Positions 47,595 through 60,500 of a stretch of 64,000 bases of DNA are shown piece after piece. The notes below the pieces were generated by a model. The model was not told where the DNA came from. It was given only the letters and a program-made list of their open reading frames with translations, and searched no databases. The position numbers and the translations under genes are program-made. Source of the DNA: Rotaria sp. Silwood1 (lineage: Eukaryota > Rotifera > Eurotatoria > Philodinida > Philodinidae); assembly GCA_905250075.1 (NCBI GenBank), contig CAJNOP010000003.1:2484961-2548960 (forward strand), given 5' to 3'. How positions within the stretch are numbered: the stretch's first letter is position 1; each line of letters opens with the position of its first letter.

Positions 47595-48235
47595 GCGTGT
47601 AGGAAAATTATTCTTTTTCGCATTTCGAAGAGTAAAGGAGATATCTATTGATCAAACATTGACGTTGATTAAAATAAATCTATGTATGTAGAACTTTTAT
47701 CGTATTAAAAAATAAATAATTATTTTTCAATGGAAAGACTCATGATAATTAATATCTCTTGATTGTGAAATTGATATAAAATCAAAAACTGAATTACTCA
47801 ACAAATAAATGTTACGAACATGAAAAACTTGATTACAGTATTATTAATGTTTAAAATAAAAGAAAGAACCAAAAATAAAATACTAGACAATGTAATACTA
47901 TGCGTGTAACAATGGAGTAAAACTTGAATCCAAAATGGTTTTAAATCGGGTTTTGTATCTGGTTTTCCTTATCTATTTTTCGATAGAATATTGAAGTTTC
48001 TAGAGTCATGGCTAATTCTGTAGATTTCTTGCCCAATAATGTATGCATGCTTTTTAGAACAAATAACCTTAGCTTTCATATTCACAATAAAAAAAATGCA
48101 TCACATAATTCATATTTCTTTCATGATATTATACTTTGCATCAAGTAATTAATAATAAACTTTACAGAAAACAAAAAATTGGAAACATATAAAAACAATA
48201 TAGATAAATCAATATTTTCTTGTTGTTATCCAATA
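47595..48235. other. Intergenic
   Basis: 641 bases between the SLC33A1 stop and the wax-synthase-like start, both on the minus strand. No gene was recognised. Confidence 0.45.
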
Positions 48236-49776
48236 TTAGACCTCATCATTTTTAGTATTTGGTATCGTTTCTGAACACTCTTGACCGTTCATTTCTGTTG
48301 GTCCATCAATTTCTTTTACAGAATACCATTTATGAATTGGAAGTGCTTGTAATCGACGCATCATGCGCCAAGAAAATGATAACCAAACAATGCCAATTAT
48401 AGTACAACCGGCTACTTCAATTGAGTATGCATGTTGCTTCGGTAGCCAACTTGCTACTAGAAGAACGGCATGAGACGATACAATCTGACCAATATTACCA
48501 AGAGTGCTTACTAATGTCATATATGTTCCACCAATACGTGGTTCACTAATTTGAGCATAGAAACCAACTCGAGCAACGAGTTGTAAATAAATAATTGTTT
48601 CGTTTATCACGAATAAAGTCATCAAAATTGGATAGAATATATACGGAAATTTGACAAGTGGAGAAGTAAAGTAAATATAAATACCAATTAATACACAAAT
48701 AAATAGCCGAGGTAGATATAATCGAGCAAACCAAATTAAAGGTCGCTGAGTTTGAGAAAGAATTATTGGTACAATAATTTTGACTAAAACCAATGGCATT
48801 GTAACAAGACCAAGAGTTTCACGTGACATTCCATTACTAGAATAGAATACAGATTACGTAACTTTTAAAAACTGAGAAAGTTTTAACATTATTCTGTTTA
48901 TTAACAACGTCATATTCTTGAAAATTTTTCTATGTAATGTTTTTCGTAAAAATCTTCTTACCTAACTAAAGCAATATTAGTCATAAAATAGGTTGCAGCA
49001 TAACCAAAAGGAGAAATAATAAGAATAAATACTAATTCTAACATACATTTCTTCTTGAATAATTTGATAATAGATAAATATGTTTCAATGAGTTTTAATT
49101 TTTCGTTGTCATCATTTTGATTTGATGTTCGTTCACGAAATAGAAATGCTATAATACAAGTAACAAACAGAAAACTTATGCCCCAGAAACGTATAAATTC
49201 GGCTAGTGTGAATAATCCAGTATTGTGCGTTTGAAGTGATAATGGTGCACGAATGTAACGATTGGTAAAATTAGCTGATTCAAATGTTAGAAGAAATGAT
49301 GATCCAAGAAAACGTCCAAGAGTTTGTCCAATAGTTTGTGAAGTTGATTGCCAAACAACATTTGATGTTGAAAAAAGTGCAAGAGCCCATCCATCGACAC
49401 ATACATCTTGGCTAGCAGTAAAAAATACAATGAAGAATAAGAAGATTGTCAGTGAAACAATGCGTAAATTATCAATCAATGAATCAATATAGAATGATAG
49501 AATAATCAGAATTATACCAAGTCCTAATTGTATGGGTAAAAGCCATGTTTGACGTCTTCCAAAACGTCGAATATAAAAAACATCAATTACTGGTGCCCAA
49601 ATCAATTTCAAACTAAAGGGATAATGAACAAAATTGTAGGTACTTTGTTGTCTCCATGTAGCACCTGCTGATGTTAAATAAATAGGAATCGAAGTAGATA
49701 AACCGAGAACAACCCCTTGTAAAAGATAAAGAACAAGTGTGACGAAAATGCTCGTAATTGGAGCACTGATGAACAT
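48236..49776 (-). CDS. SLC33A1: Acetyl-CoA transporter, SLC33A1-like
   Basis: Major-facilitator protein of the ER membrane that brings acetyl-CoA into the ER lumen for acetylation of glycoproteins and gangliosides. Two exons on the minus strand: 49776-48962 and 48836-48236; 471 residues (human 549). It follows SLC33A1 throughout: LQGVVLGLSTSIPIYL, FSLKLIWAPVIDVFYIRRFG, ATQD-like TASQDVCVDGWAL, SQTIGQTLGRFLGS, and PRIGGTYMTLVSTLGNIG in the second half. About 11-12 membrane segments are visible. The vertebrate N-terminal cytosolic region (about 70 residues) is missing. The ATG lies right behind a strong acceptor (TTTTTCTAG), and a donor-like GTATGT at 49920 follows a possible upstream exon, so an untranslated or short coding first exon is likely. 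Confidence 0.92.
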
Positions 49777-52700
49777 CTAGAAAAAGAAAAAAAGAAAGAA
49801 CAGCTGAACTTAAACGTTGTAAAAGAACAATAACATATATAAGATTCTGAATTTTATAACGAAAAAAAATTCTCGGGAAAAAAAAATTTAAGAAAATTTG
49901 ACAGATCATACATACATACATTTCTTCCGATGCTTGTCTATTGTCTAACTAGCTTATTTATATACTTCTATCAAATGTGATCTGTTCAATAAAATGTTGA
50001 CATGACAAATTTTCAGTAACAAATTGACTGAAACAAATTGAACATGATAAAATGGTCTAAACAGTTAAAAAGTTTTGACAATAAAAAAAAATTTCCTGTA
50101 TTGAAAGATAGATATGGATATTTTTTTTTTCTATTTCTTTTTTTTTTGTGAAAGACTTTGAAAAAAAGTACGTATGTAACGAACTATGTAGAGCAAATGA
50201 TCTGATCGTTAAAAATGAATGCATTAAGTAAGATAGGAGAAAGGTGTTGGCATTTGTTCGATAAAAAAATGTCATAAACAATATGAAAGTATTCTACTAA
50301 ATTCTTATTTATTCTATGAAATTCACTACAAAATACATACATAGATGGTCTAATTTCGGCATTTTGATATTTCATGTCGAATATAATAGAATGCAAGTAG
50401 GAAAATATAATTCAAAGCTGTTAGTTAGATGTTACTACATATAATTTTTTCATTCGTATGTTAATAAATAATATTGAGAGCAATCATCGTATCTTTTCTT
50501 TTTATACAGACAATATTCCATAGTATTCATTAAAAAAAAAAGACGTGACTATATGTAGATCTTTTCTCATCAGATAAAAGTATTAATCTTTTTAATTCTT
50601 ACATATATCAAAGATAAGAGATGACATTTTAAAATTTAGTTTCAGTCTTTGTTGGTTTTAATAATTATTCTCGAAAAAACAACAGATGTACAAGTCTGCA
50701 AGCACTCTCGGTTAAAGTACGAACAACATTATTAATCCAATTATTACGTGTCAAAGTATTGCAAGTGCAAATATTAATGACTATTTATTTAACACTTACT
50801 TAAAGTTTAAATATGTAGAGCGAGTTTTTTGTTGAGACCAAAACAAAACTATTAAATATTATAGAAATTATATAAAACAAAGATATGATCAATAATCAGT
50901 TTTAGGATTTTTATGAGAATTTCTATTGAGTATAATTTTTATCACAAGAATTTAAACTATTGCAACATGATTAACAATGAACATGAGACAATTTCGTGTA
51001 ATTTTCGTAGGCAATCAATGAGATCTTTATATTTAAATTGATGGATTGATTTTAGATTTGTTACGGGATTTCAGCGCAATTAGTTTCTATATTTCTCGAT
51101 TTTAATAGGCATTTGCAAGTAATTCAATTAGGTGAAAATTAACATTTTCTTAACTTCTTAATTGTTAATTTGTTTCTTTTAAACTGAACACTAAACGTTT
51201 TTAAATTTCAAAACGTTTAAGAAGACCACAAAAATTTTCTTGACAAATACATTTAATAATTTCATTTGCACTACCAAGTAGTGCTATTACAACAGCTACT
51301 TGAAAATCAAAAGAGTTTTATTGTTCTTTTTTATGTATGTATAATTTACTGAATACTTGTCTGTCTGACTATTTTCTAGAAAGGAACGAAAATAGTACAG
51401 TAAATTGAGAAACAACTGACATTTGATGAATGATGTTCAAGAAGAACAGCTATATTGAACATAAAAATGTTATCTTTGACCAAGAAAACGATAAGCAATG
51501 TGCAATCTCAGAACCGATAAAGAGAATCACAATTAGTAGGAGATGGTAGAATCGATATAAAGTGCAATGAACATATCTAGACATGCAACAAATCTAGAAG
51601 ATATGTAGGATTTGGGACCAAGAGCCTGGAAACTTAATTTATATTTGAAATTGTAGTTTCGATTTACTTTTAAAATCAAATCCACATGAATAGTTTGCTA
51701 TTTGACGGCCATTATCAAAACGCAAACTATTCATACTATTTTTTCCAACACCAAATCCAAATCTAAATATGGAGGATTCGATCCCAGATCCCGAAAACTT
51801 TTATGTTTGTATTGTATCTCTCTAATAAAGTAGGTCGTCGGTGATATGACATTATCTTACAAAATTCGTTGTGGTTTGGATTATTTAAAACCAAATCTAA
51901 ACTCAAACTCAAATCTAATCCCAATCTATTTTTAAATGCAAACTAAATAAAACCAAAACCCAAAATTTTAGGTTTATTGCACTCCTAAACGCAGTAGGAT
52001 TAAGGATTTGTAGTCTGCATTTCTCCATGAAGGTTACTTTGGTATAATACTACGTCAACAATAAGTAAGGGTTTAAACTAACAGATAAAATCTGTGATTC
52101 TATTGGCTAGTGCATTTGACACAGTCAATGGATGTTCTAGTAAGTTTTCTGAATACAATCTGTACAAGGTAAGAGTAATTGATTAAACACTTTCAAATTT
52201 GTCATTATGAACACAAAAATTTCGATTGGTCATGTAGATCATAGTTTCTAAGAATAGACTAAAAGAAATGAACAATCATAAATGAGGCTAGTAATGAAAT
52301 TTGCAGCACTAATAAGAATTAGATGGACCGATAAGTATAGTTTTGAATAGATATTTTAAAAGGTATCCATTTTAATATATTTTTAGAAACAAACGAACTG
52401 AATTCCGAATAAGATCATCCAGTTCAATTCAACAGATTTCGCTAGAATACGCATTCATACCTTGTTGCTAAAACCTCTTATCATAATAAAAGACTCGGAT
52501 ATTTTATTATGAGAACTTTTCTAATATGGATTTCTATGCGTAACAAGTTCCGATTATAACCTATTTCCTCTCTATAACGATAAATTCTTACTGTCTATTG
52601 TTTTATTGTATAAGTGGAGAATTCAGAAGAAACATTTTGCAACAATATTTCCTTGGAACTATTTATAATGAATGTTCAAGTACAAATGGTACTTTTAATC

Positions 52701-54031
52701 TTTTCTTTATGTCTCATTTGACTAGTTTTCGGTTTCCTAAAATTTTAGTTTAAAAGCATCTTTACCAAGCAATTGATCTGTTTAAGTCTAGTTCTCTTTT
52801 CTGTCGGGCGACAGTTCATTAACTAATTATGTGTTTTGTAGATAAAAAAAACTCTTCTCTATTACAAAATAAAACAAGGATTAGTATTTTTGGAATGATT
52901 TTTAATAGAAACAAAATAGAGATCTACTGTTTTCACCGTTTAGGAAAGGAAATGAAACTGCATCGAATCATACAGATCAGAATTTTCTGGAAAGTTTTTT
53001 CAGGACCTTTCGTCAAGTTTTTTCAAAAATTGGTGCTGTAAAATAACCTTTTAAGGTGGATTTTTCGTCAAAAAATCAGGACAAGAGTCAATTTTTTGTG
53101 AAAAATTTGCTGATAACATGTAGTAAAATGTTGACAACTCATGATTGGCTAAGCCTTACAACATTTAACTTACATAGTGTATAGACCTTTAGTTAATGAT
53201 TTTAGTAAAACATATAACATCAATCTGAAGTTCAAAAGATCAAGTCTTAGAACAAGGAATTAAAACATATTTAAGAATTTCTAATTGATGTAAAAGTAGG
53301 CAAGTTTGTTTTCTGAGCATGTTATATCTTTGAAATCTTTCAACATGAAGAAGCTCATTTGAAATTAGTCTTCTTTATGAAAATCTAGAGCTTCATTTAC
53401 TCTATTCAGTACTAAAGTTTGTTTTGAAAATAAAATTAGATACTTGAGTATGATACAGTTGATAAAGATCTACAATCTAATCTAATACACAAGTTAAAAT
53501 TATATGACGAGAATGAAACTATTCATAGCAAATATTCAAGTGTTGAGCAGTGCCCGATCTCTGATCTTTTGTTTTACTTGAATGTTCTTTTCAATATTTC
53601 CTTACAGAAATAAATTTAAAATGATTTAGGTGAAGGACTCATTACAAAGTTGGGATCTTCTATCATAAATTTCCTATCTCATTCCACATAGGATCTTTTA
53701 ATATAAGAGAAAAACGTTACTGATCTTATCTCGCAGAGTGCACCTTTATTTTTCTCTATTTACATGATAGAAGCTTTTTAAAAGCCAGGTGTTTATAGCG
53801 TTTCTCTTTCAACTCATCTGTAAAGTGAATAAATATGAAGTGTCATTAAAAAAAAAGCTAGCACGTATAACAAGCTCGATTACATCTCTTTTGTGTCATG
53901 ACCATATTACAAAAATTTATCATGTTACGATATCTCATGACTCATATATTTATTTAACGTATGATGATTCTTCGTCTTGTTAATTTATATACTATAAACA
54001 ACCAGACGTTTCGAGAATTCGTAAAATAACA
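49777..54031. other. Long intergenic region
   Basis: 4.3 kb without a supported gene. It should hold the SLC33A1 5' exon near 49921-49945. It also holds the repeat island at 51600-51980 and a perfect short palindrome CTGTCGGGCGACAG at 52801-52814. Frames such as 52829-53041 show no family features. Confidence 0.45.
51600..51980. repeat. CCAAATC/GGATTTG-rich degenerate repeat with hairpin
   Basis: An island of loosely repeated words: GGATTTGGGACC, CCAAATCCAAATCTAAAT, ACCAAATCTAAACTCAAACT. A partial direct repeat (GGATTTGGGACCAAGAGCC versus GGATTCGATCCCAGATCCC) and an inverted repeat GAATAGTTTGC at 51688-51698 with its complement at 51722-51732 lie within it. It resembles the style of the 15380-15600 island but uses different words. 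The origin is unknown. Confidence 0.5.
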
Positions 54032-56247
54032 ATGAAGTGTCAACTATGTAATAATGATACTTGGTCAATAGATTCTAAGATCACATTATGTACTACTTGT
54101 AAACAACTCAATCGTTCTGATTTATTTTCTAAAATACTAACTACGCTATTAGACATTTATTCTGCTAACAGAGGGTTCGATACAGTAAAAGACAAATGCA
54201 TACAATTTAATACAATTATTAAAAGTTATCCTTTATTCATTACACCGGTTTGCACGTTTGATCTTGATGAACATGATACAGATCGTGTTGCTCTTCATTA
54301 TCTTCGAAACTATGTGATATCTGAAGATAATAATAGTCTTCAAAAGCATCATCCTGTTAAGATTGATACATCAAATAATAGTTGTCTGTACAAAACTATT
54401 GCTATTCTTTGTCGATTGGATGTTGAAGATGGTGCCAAAGAATTAAGAGTACGAAATGTAATCGATATGGTAATTAATGCAGAATTGTATCATTCAGCTG
54501 ATCCTGACTTACATTCTTGTATGCAATGGGGTGAAACATGGAGATATTTTGTGTTAGAACAACTTCGTGAACAGAAATGGGTTAGTACTTGTTTTTCAAT
54601 TGTATTATTACTATTTCTCATATTCTCTTAGATGAATGGACCAAATGCTATTTTAACAGTTTGTCTTCAAAGTCTATCTAATATAATTAATATGAGAATT
54701 CGATCAGTCTATCCAAAAATATCTGGTGGCAATGATGATCTTCGAAAACGACTTGATCGATTATTTTCTCCATTATATGTGGAATCAAATGAGACAACAG
54801 TATCAACAATAACTATATTATGGTCAAATATGAAACATATATCATCACATTCCACCAGTTCTATGTGGATGCCAGATTGTGTCGTACCACTTTTACCAAA
54901 GCCAGACGTATGTGAACCGGTATTTTTTTTTAATGAAATTATATACATAGTTTTAATGTAGTGTTACATAAATAATACAGCAATTCCAGCAAGGGCAAAT
55001 TCAGCTGCTTTACAAAATCCTTCAGGTATGATCAATTTCAATCATAACAAATGAATTTTTCTTGGTAAATTATATTTCTTATTTTAGAACGAAGTTTTTA
55101 TATTCTTTCTTGTTTTTGTCGTATAACTCAAAGTGCATTGAATGAACTTGTAACTTATTCTGATCAACAGAAACATTCCGAAGCAGAAATGAAAAAAGAA
55201 GATCCAAAAATATCTGAATTTCGTTGTCCAAAGTGTTCAAAACTATGTAATAATTATCATTTTGATTGGGGAGCAGTTACTTTATTTCGTCAAAATTTTA
55301 CTGGTGCACGTTTAACTTATATTCTCGTAGATGTAACATCATCAATGTCACTAAATCTTTTGTATAATATGACCATTGAAAAAAAATCGTCATTACCACG
55401 AATTACTCAAACAAAGGAAGCAATAAAACAATTATTAAGAGAAATTGCTGCAGCAGCAAGTTCATTAGATCAAGCTATTTTAACAACATTTGATGATAAA
55501 CTTAAGAATCCAGCTTTAATTCCTCTATGTAAAGCTTCGGATATTGATAATGAATCAAACTTAAATCTTATTGATACAATTCAATTAAGTTCTCGATCCA
55601 TACCTACATATTTTTATTCAGTTTTAAAAGAAGTCTATGAAATGTTTGAACGACAACCATTTTTATATGTTGATCTTTATATATTTTCTGATGGAATTGA
55701 TACAAGTCCGAAAAAAAATGATAAAGCATATCAAGCAATTATTCGTGGTTTAAATGAAAAAATTGGTGCAAAATGTCATTTTATAAATTGTGGTTTAGCA
55801 TCTGAAGGATTTTCTGTAGCAGCTTGGTTAGGTGATAGTGACGCTGATTGTCCTATATCAGGTGGTATTGAAGATATTAAAACACAAGTCAAAGTTGTTT
55901 ATCAAAGAGATCATGCAAGAAATATAGATTTATCTTCAACAACAATTCGTTTTCGAGGAAAAACAATTGACGTTCCATTACCAACGTCAACTACATTTAT
56001 GACGGATGCGGAAGCTGCATCGATTCGTAAACCAATCCAAAAAAAAGTTACATCCAAAAATGAAGATCTGTTAATAAATGCAGTTTTTCGACGTTCTAAT
56101 CCAAATCTAAAGAGTTTGATCGATTATATGCCTACTCTTCCTTCGGCAAATCGTCCTCGTTCTTCTAGTGCTACTAATATCAGGTCGAAATCACCGGATC
56201 TATTTAAAATTGTCACACGTAATTTAGCTATTAGAAAACTTAATTAA
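54032..56247 (+). CDS. Zinc-finger, OTU-like and vWA domain protein
   Basis: Four exons: 54032-54580, 54632-54911, 54981-55025, 55088-56247; 677 residues. The 54911 donor (T|GTGAAC) was chosen because it alone keeps the frame. The N-terminus is a Cys4 zinc motif (CQLC and CTTC, residues 3-23). About residues 105-290 resemble an OTU-like (vertnin-type) domain: DTSNNSCLYKTIAIL keeps the Asp..Cys arrangement of OTU DGNC, ELRVRNVIDMVINAELY follows, and a RIRSVYP strand is at the expected place. A second Cys motif, FRCPKCSKLC, is near 336. Then comes a vWA domain, with a DVTSSMS metal site (canonical DxSxS has Ser where Thr is here) near 367 and IFSDGID near 487. The basic Ser-rich end (RPRSSSATNIRSKSPD) may be regulatory. 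Ubiquitin-linked function is possible if the OTU Cys is active. I know no named animal protein with this exact order. Confidence 0.7.
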
Positions 56248-57567
56248 GATCAAACAATATCTAATATAAACTAATTTTAATTATATATAAATATGATGTA
56301 AGTTCTTAAATAAAAATTGTTTTAATAAAAAGATGCTTATATTTTATTGCAAGATAATAGAACGAATCATTCTGTTATTGTATCAAAAAGTTTATAACAC
56401 TTTTTTCTAAGTTTTTTACTGTCATCACGGATAGAGTACATTGTTTTGCTGTGATAAAATAGTCATTCTTTTTCTTTGTTGAATACGATAATAATCAAGA
56501 GTTTGCTTTAGATCACTATTTCGAGATTATATTAATTTACTGCATGTAGATTTACAACAACTAAAAACTTTGATTCACATGTTACTTCAAATGAAACAGA
56601 CTCAGGTCTATTCGACACAAAAGAATTTGGATAATCGTCTAAGTGTTTCTTTAAGTGTATGAATAATTATAGACAAATCCTAAGGTTCAATCAAGTTCAA
56701 CTTTGGATTCGAGTATTTTTGAACATCATTGACTTCTTTTTTAAGATACGTGTAACGTATCACCTTTCGGATCATTCATTGCATTATGCGTAGATTTCCC
56801 CAAACTAACTGAAACATGTTTTTTCTTTTAGTTAACTTCTACTTTCTTTTATTGATTAATTCAAAATGACTGCAGTTAAAACTGAAGCGAAACATTCACG
56901 TTCGATGCATGCCTTATTCACCCATTCTTGTGTGAAAAAAAACATATCGTTTATAATAGGAACAATCTCAATTGCATAGTAGAAGAGTATTTCACCAATT
57001 ATCAAAACATTGTTACTGTCGTTTATTTATGTATACTCCAACGCATTGTCATCGGATTGTGTATATTGTCGATGTTATTTATCGAAACAATGCATTTCTT
57101 ACTAAATAATCATTTCAATAATTATTCGTCATTGTTTTCTTTTGTTAGAAGTGTTTGTGTAAGTGAGAAAGAAAAATATCGACTATTAAGACCAGAGGAC
57201 ATCTGCAATGAGCAAGTATCACCAACAAAGAAATAATAGCTTTCACTTTTCACAATAACGCAATAACTAAAAAATACGGAGAGCCATTCATATTTGAAAG
57301 AAAAGAATAAATACACACATATGATAAAGAAAAGTATCTCGTTTCGTGGTTTTTTTCTTCTTAGATTAAAACGCACACATAATAAGAAGAATGATTGATT
57401 ATCATTCGGATATACGTAAAACCCCGTGGAAAAAAAAAGGAAATACGACAAATATAAATAACAGTTATATTCAACAAAAAAAAATTAAATAGAGAAAGAA
57501 GAAGGCGAACCGACGAGTATCATAAAATGGTCTTTAAAATGAAAAACAACACTCAATAGTTACAGCG
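56248..57567. other. Convergent intergenic region
   Basis: 1.3 kb between the stop codons of the OTU/vWA gene (plus) and the TANGO1-like gene (minus). It should hold the two 3' UTRs. No gene was recognised. Confidence 0.45.
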
Positions 57568-60500
57568 TCATACGTCCTCTATCGTTGTCGGCGCTGTCGT
57601 TGTTGTGGAAGTTTTGGTCTTTTTTTTCAAAGATTTCTTCGGTTTTTTATGTTTTGCTGTTGCTTGCTGTTCGTCTATTAAATTATAAAAATTCAAATAA
57701 CATTTAATGATATATTTTGTTCAAAATTTTTACCATTAGGTATAGGTGATACAGCAGATCCATTAAGTTGTGTATCATAGCTAGTTGAGTTGGGTGTTAC
57801 ATTCATAGAATCGACAATTTCAAAACTGTTTGCATCACTACCACCACCACTACCATTGGTTATTAAATGTGAAATAGGTGATATCATTCCATGTGGACCG
57901 CCAACTGGCATTGGAAATCGTGGGCCCATCATGAATGGATTAGGTGGAGGCATAAATGGTGGTGGAAAGAATGGAGGTCGAGGTAGGCCAAACAAAGGTG
58001 GTCCTAAATAAAGATGTTTATATATATGAATGAGAAATGCAAAAAAAAAAATTCTTACGAATTCTAAGCATTTCAGCTGGACTAGCAGCACCCGAATCAT
58101 TACGTCCATAATCAATGGGTCTAAAACTATAGAACAATAAGACAGGATTTTTTTTTCTATTCAAACATAATTATCATACTTTTCTCCTTGTTGATATGAA
58201 TGTGATGGTGGTGGAGAACTGCTATTTGTTTCTGGTTCACTTGACAGTCGACCTTAAAAAATTTTTTGTATTCATTTCAAAAGTTTTATATGATGTAAAA
58301 CTTACTACTGTTATTAATATGTTGTGGAATTGGTTTATGCATTGTTTTCTCTTGAGATAAACGTTCACTGTTTGCATATCTAGTAATTCTATATGACAAA
58401 AATAAGAAACAATAAATGAAATATAATAAAAAAATAACAACATACTGTCTTCGAAGACCTTCACATTCTTTTCTTGCTCCATCAAGTTCTCTTGTTAATC
58501 GTTTAACTTCCATCCATTTTTCATGTATTTCATGCTGTAATTTACCCGATTCTTCACTAAATTTTGTTTGTTCACTAGAAAGAACTTTTTGTACATCATC
58601 TAATTGTTTTCTAAAATACAAAAAAAAAATCATTATTTATTTAGTTAAAATTTTCTTAAAAAAGTAATTATTCTAACTGTTTAAGTTCTAATTGTTGTTG
58701 TAAAATTCTAACACGTTCAGTATCTGTTCTTGCTTTACGTAATTCAGCATCAGTTTGTCCTAATTGTCGAATATGTAAATGAGCATCACGTTCTCGTAAT
58801 TCTAAAACAACTTTTAGTTTTGTTTCCAGTTCTTTACAATGATCTTTTTCTTGATTAAGTAATGCATCAAGTTCTTTGATACGACGAGTTTTTTCATCAA
58901 TTTCAGAATGTAAACTACGCATATGTTGATTAGCTTTTTCAATATCATTATTTATATTTGATAAAAGTTCTTTTTGATCATTATCGTTTGTATTTTCTTT
59001 TGCCGTTGAAAGTAAATTCCCGATTTCTAAAAAAAAAGAAAAACATATATTTTATTAAGTGAAAACAAAAAAAAAGAAAAATAAAGATGTAACCTGTTGT
59101 TTTTTCTTCATCATCATCATCACTATTAAGCATTTTTTCTCGAATTTGAGCTATTGTTTCATCTCTTTGTTGAAGTAAATCTTTCAATTGTTTCATTTTA
59201 ATAGTTAATTCATTATTATCAATATCCAATTGGTTAGCACGTTCTTGTACTTGTTCTAATTGATCGAATTGTGTAAATTTTTCTTGTTTTAATTGTGTTA
59301 TTTCAGATTTAAGCTGATGAATAATTTCTTCTAACTTTTGAAAACGTTCTAATGAAAGATCAGTAGATTCTGGACGAATTATAGTTTGTCGTTCTTTTTC
59401 TAGTTCTTGTTTTTGACGAAAAATCTAAATGATTCAATAGTTAATCATTAGAGGAATATAATTGTCGTTCAATGATTACTATCAACACCATGTAATAGAA
59501 AACATTAAAAAAAAACACACAAAAATCAATTATATAAATTGTATCAAAGTCAAAAGAAAATGTTATTGGCATATTTTACATTATGTAATATAAAGGTTAC
59601 ACTTAATTTAACGAAAAAATTTCGATGAGCGTCTTTCACAAATAGAAATCAGTGAACTGTGACAAAAACAATTTTACTGTAGCAAAAATTTATGCAGAGT
59701 AAATTATTCGAAATGAGTCGTTATGATAAGATAATTGATCATAAAGATATACTTTCTGAAAGTTTAATTATTAAAATTATAGATTAGATTATGTTAAAAA
59801 GTAGTTTCAACATTATTCTTTAGCCTTGAGTTTCGATGGTAGATGCATCGATTAGAATAAATGAATGCATGCCACCAAAGGTTAAGAATCTGACTAAGTC
59901 AAGTGGAAACAGCTGGCCTTCGGCTTGTTTTATTCTGTTGTTGCTTACTGCGACTATACTCTGTCTGTTTGACAAATGCAAAGGATCTCTTTTAATTCAT
60001 ATTATAGAAATATTATTCAGATATATTCAAATAAAACATTCTTACTTCATCATTCAAAAATGCAATAGTTTCAAGTTGTTTTTGCATATCAACTTCAGAT
60101 TTTTGTATTACACTATTTTTATAATTAATGTCATTTTGTAAAATATCATGTTCATTTCGTGCAATTTTCCATTCAGCATGAAGACGTTCATATTTTTCAC
60201 GTAATTCAAAAAGTTCTTCATCTGCATCACATACTGGTATTTTTTTTAATTCATCAATTTGATCGGATAATCTAAAAAATTTTGTCAAAAATTACAATAA
60301 AAATAATACTTTTTTTTTCTCATTAATTTTACTCTTGATTTTGTTTTTCAAATGTTGCACGTTCAAGTTCAATTTGATTATTATATTGTCGAAGTTGTTG
60401 ACAATGTGCACGAATTTTTTTTTCTTGTTTACTTTGTTGTAAACGTTTAGTACCCAAGGAAAGAAACAGAAAACTAAACAATAAGCACATACTACATATT

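Noticed and set aside
54912-54961. Longer second exon of the OTU/vWA gene using a GTATTT or GTATGT donor
   Set aside because: Both donors put the following exon out of frame. Only T|GTGAAC at 54911 keeps the frame into the vWA exon.
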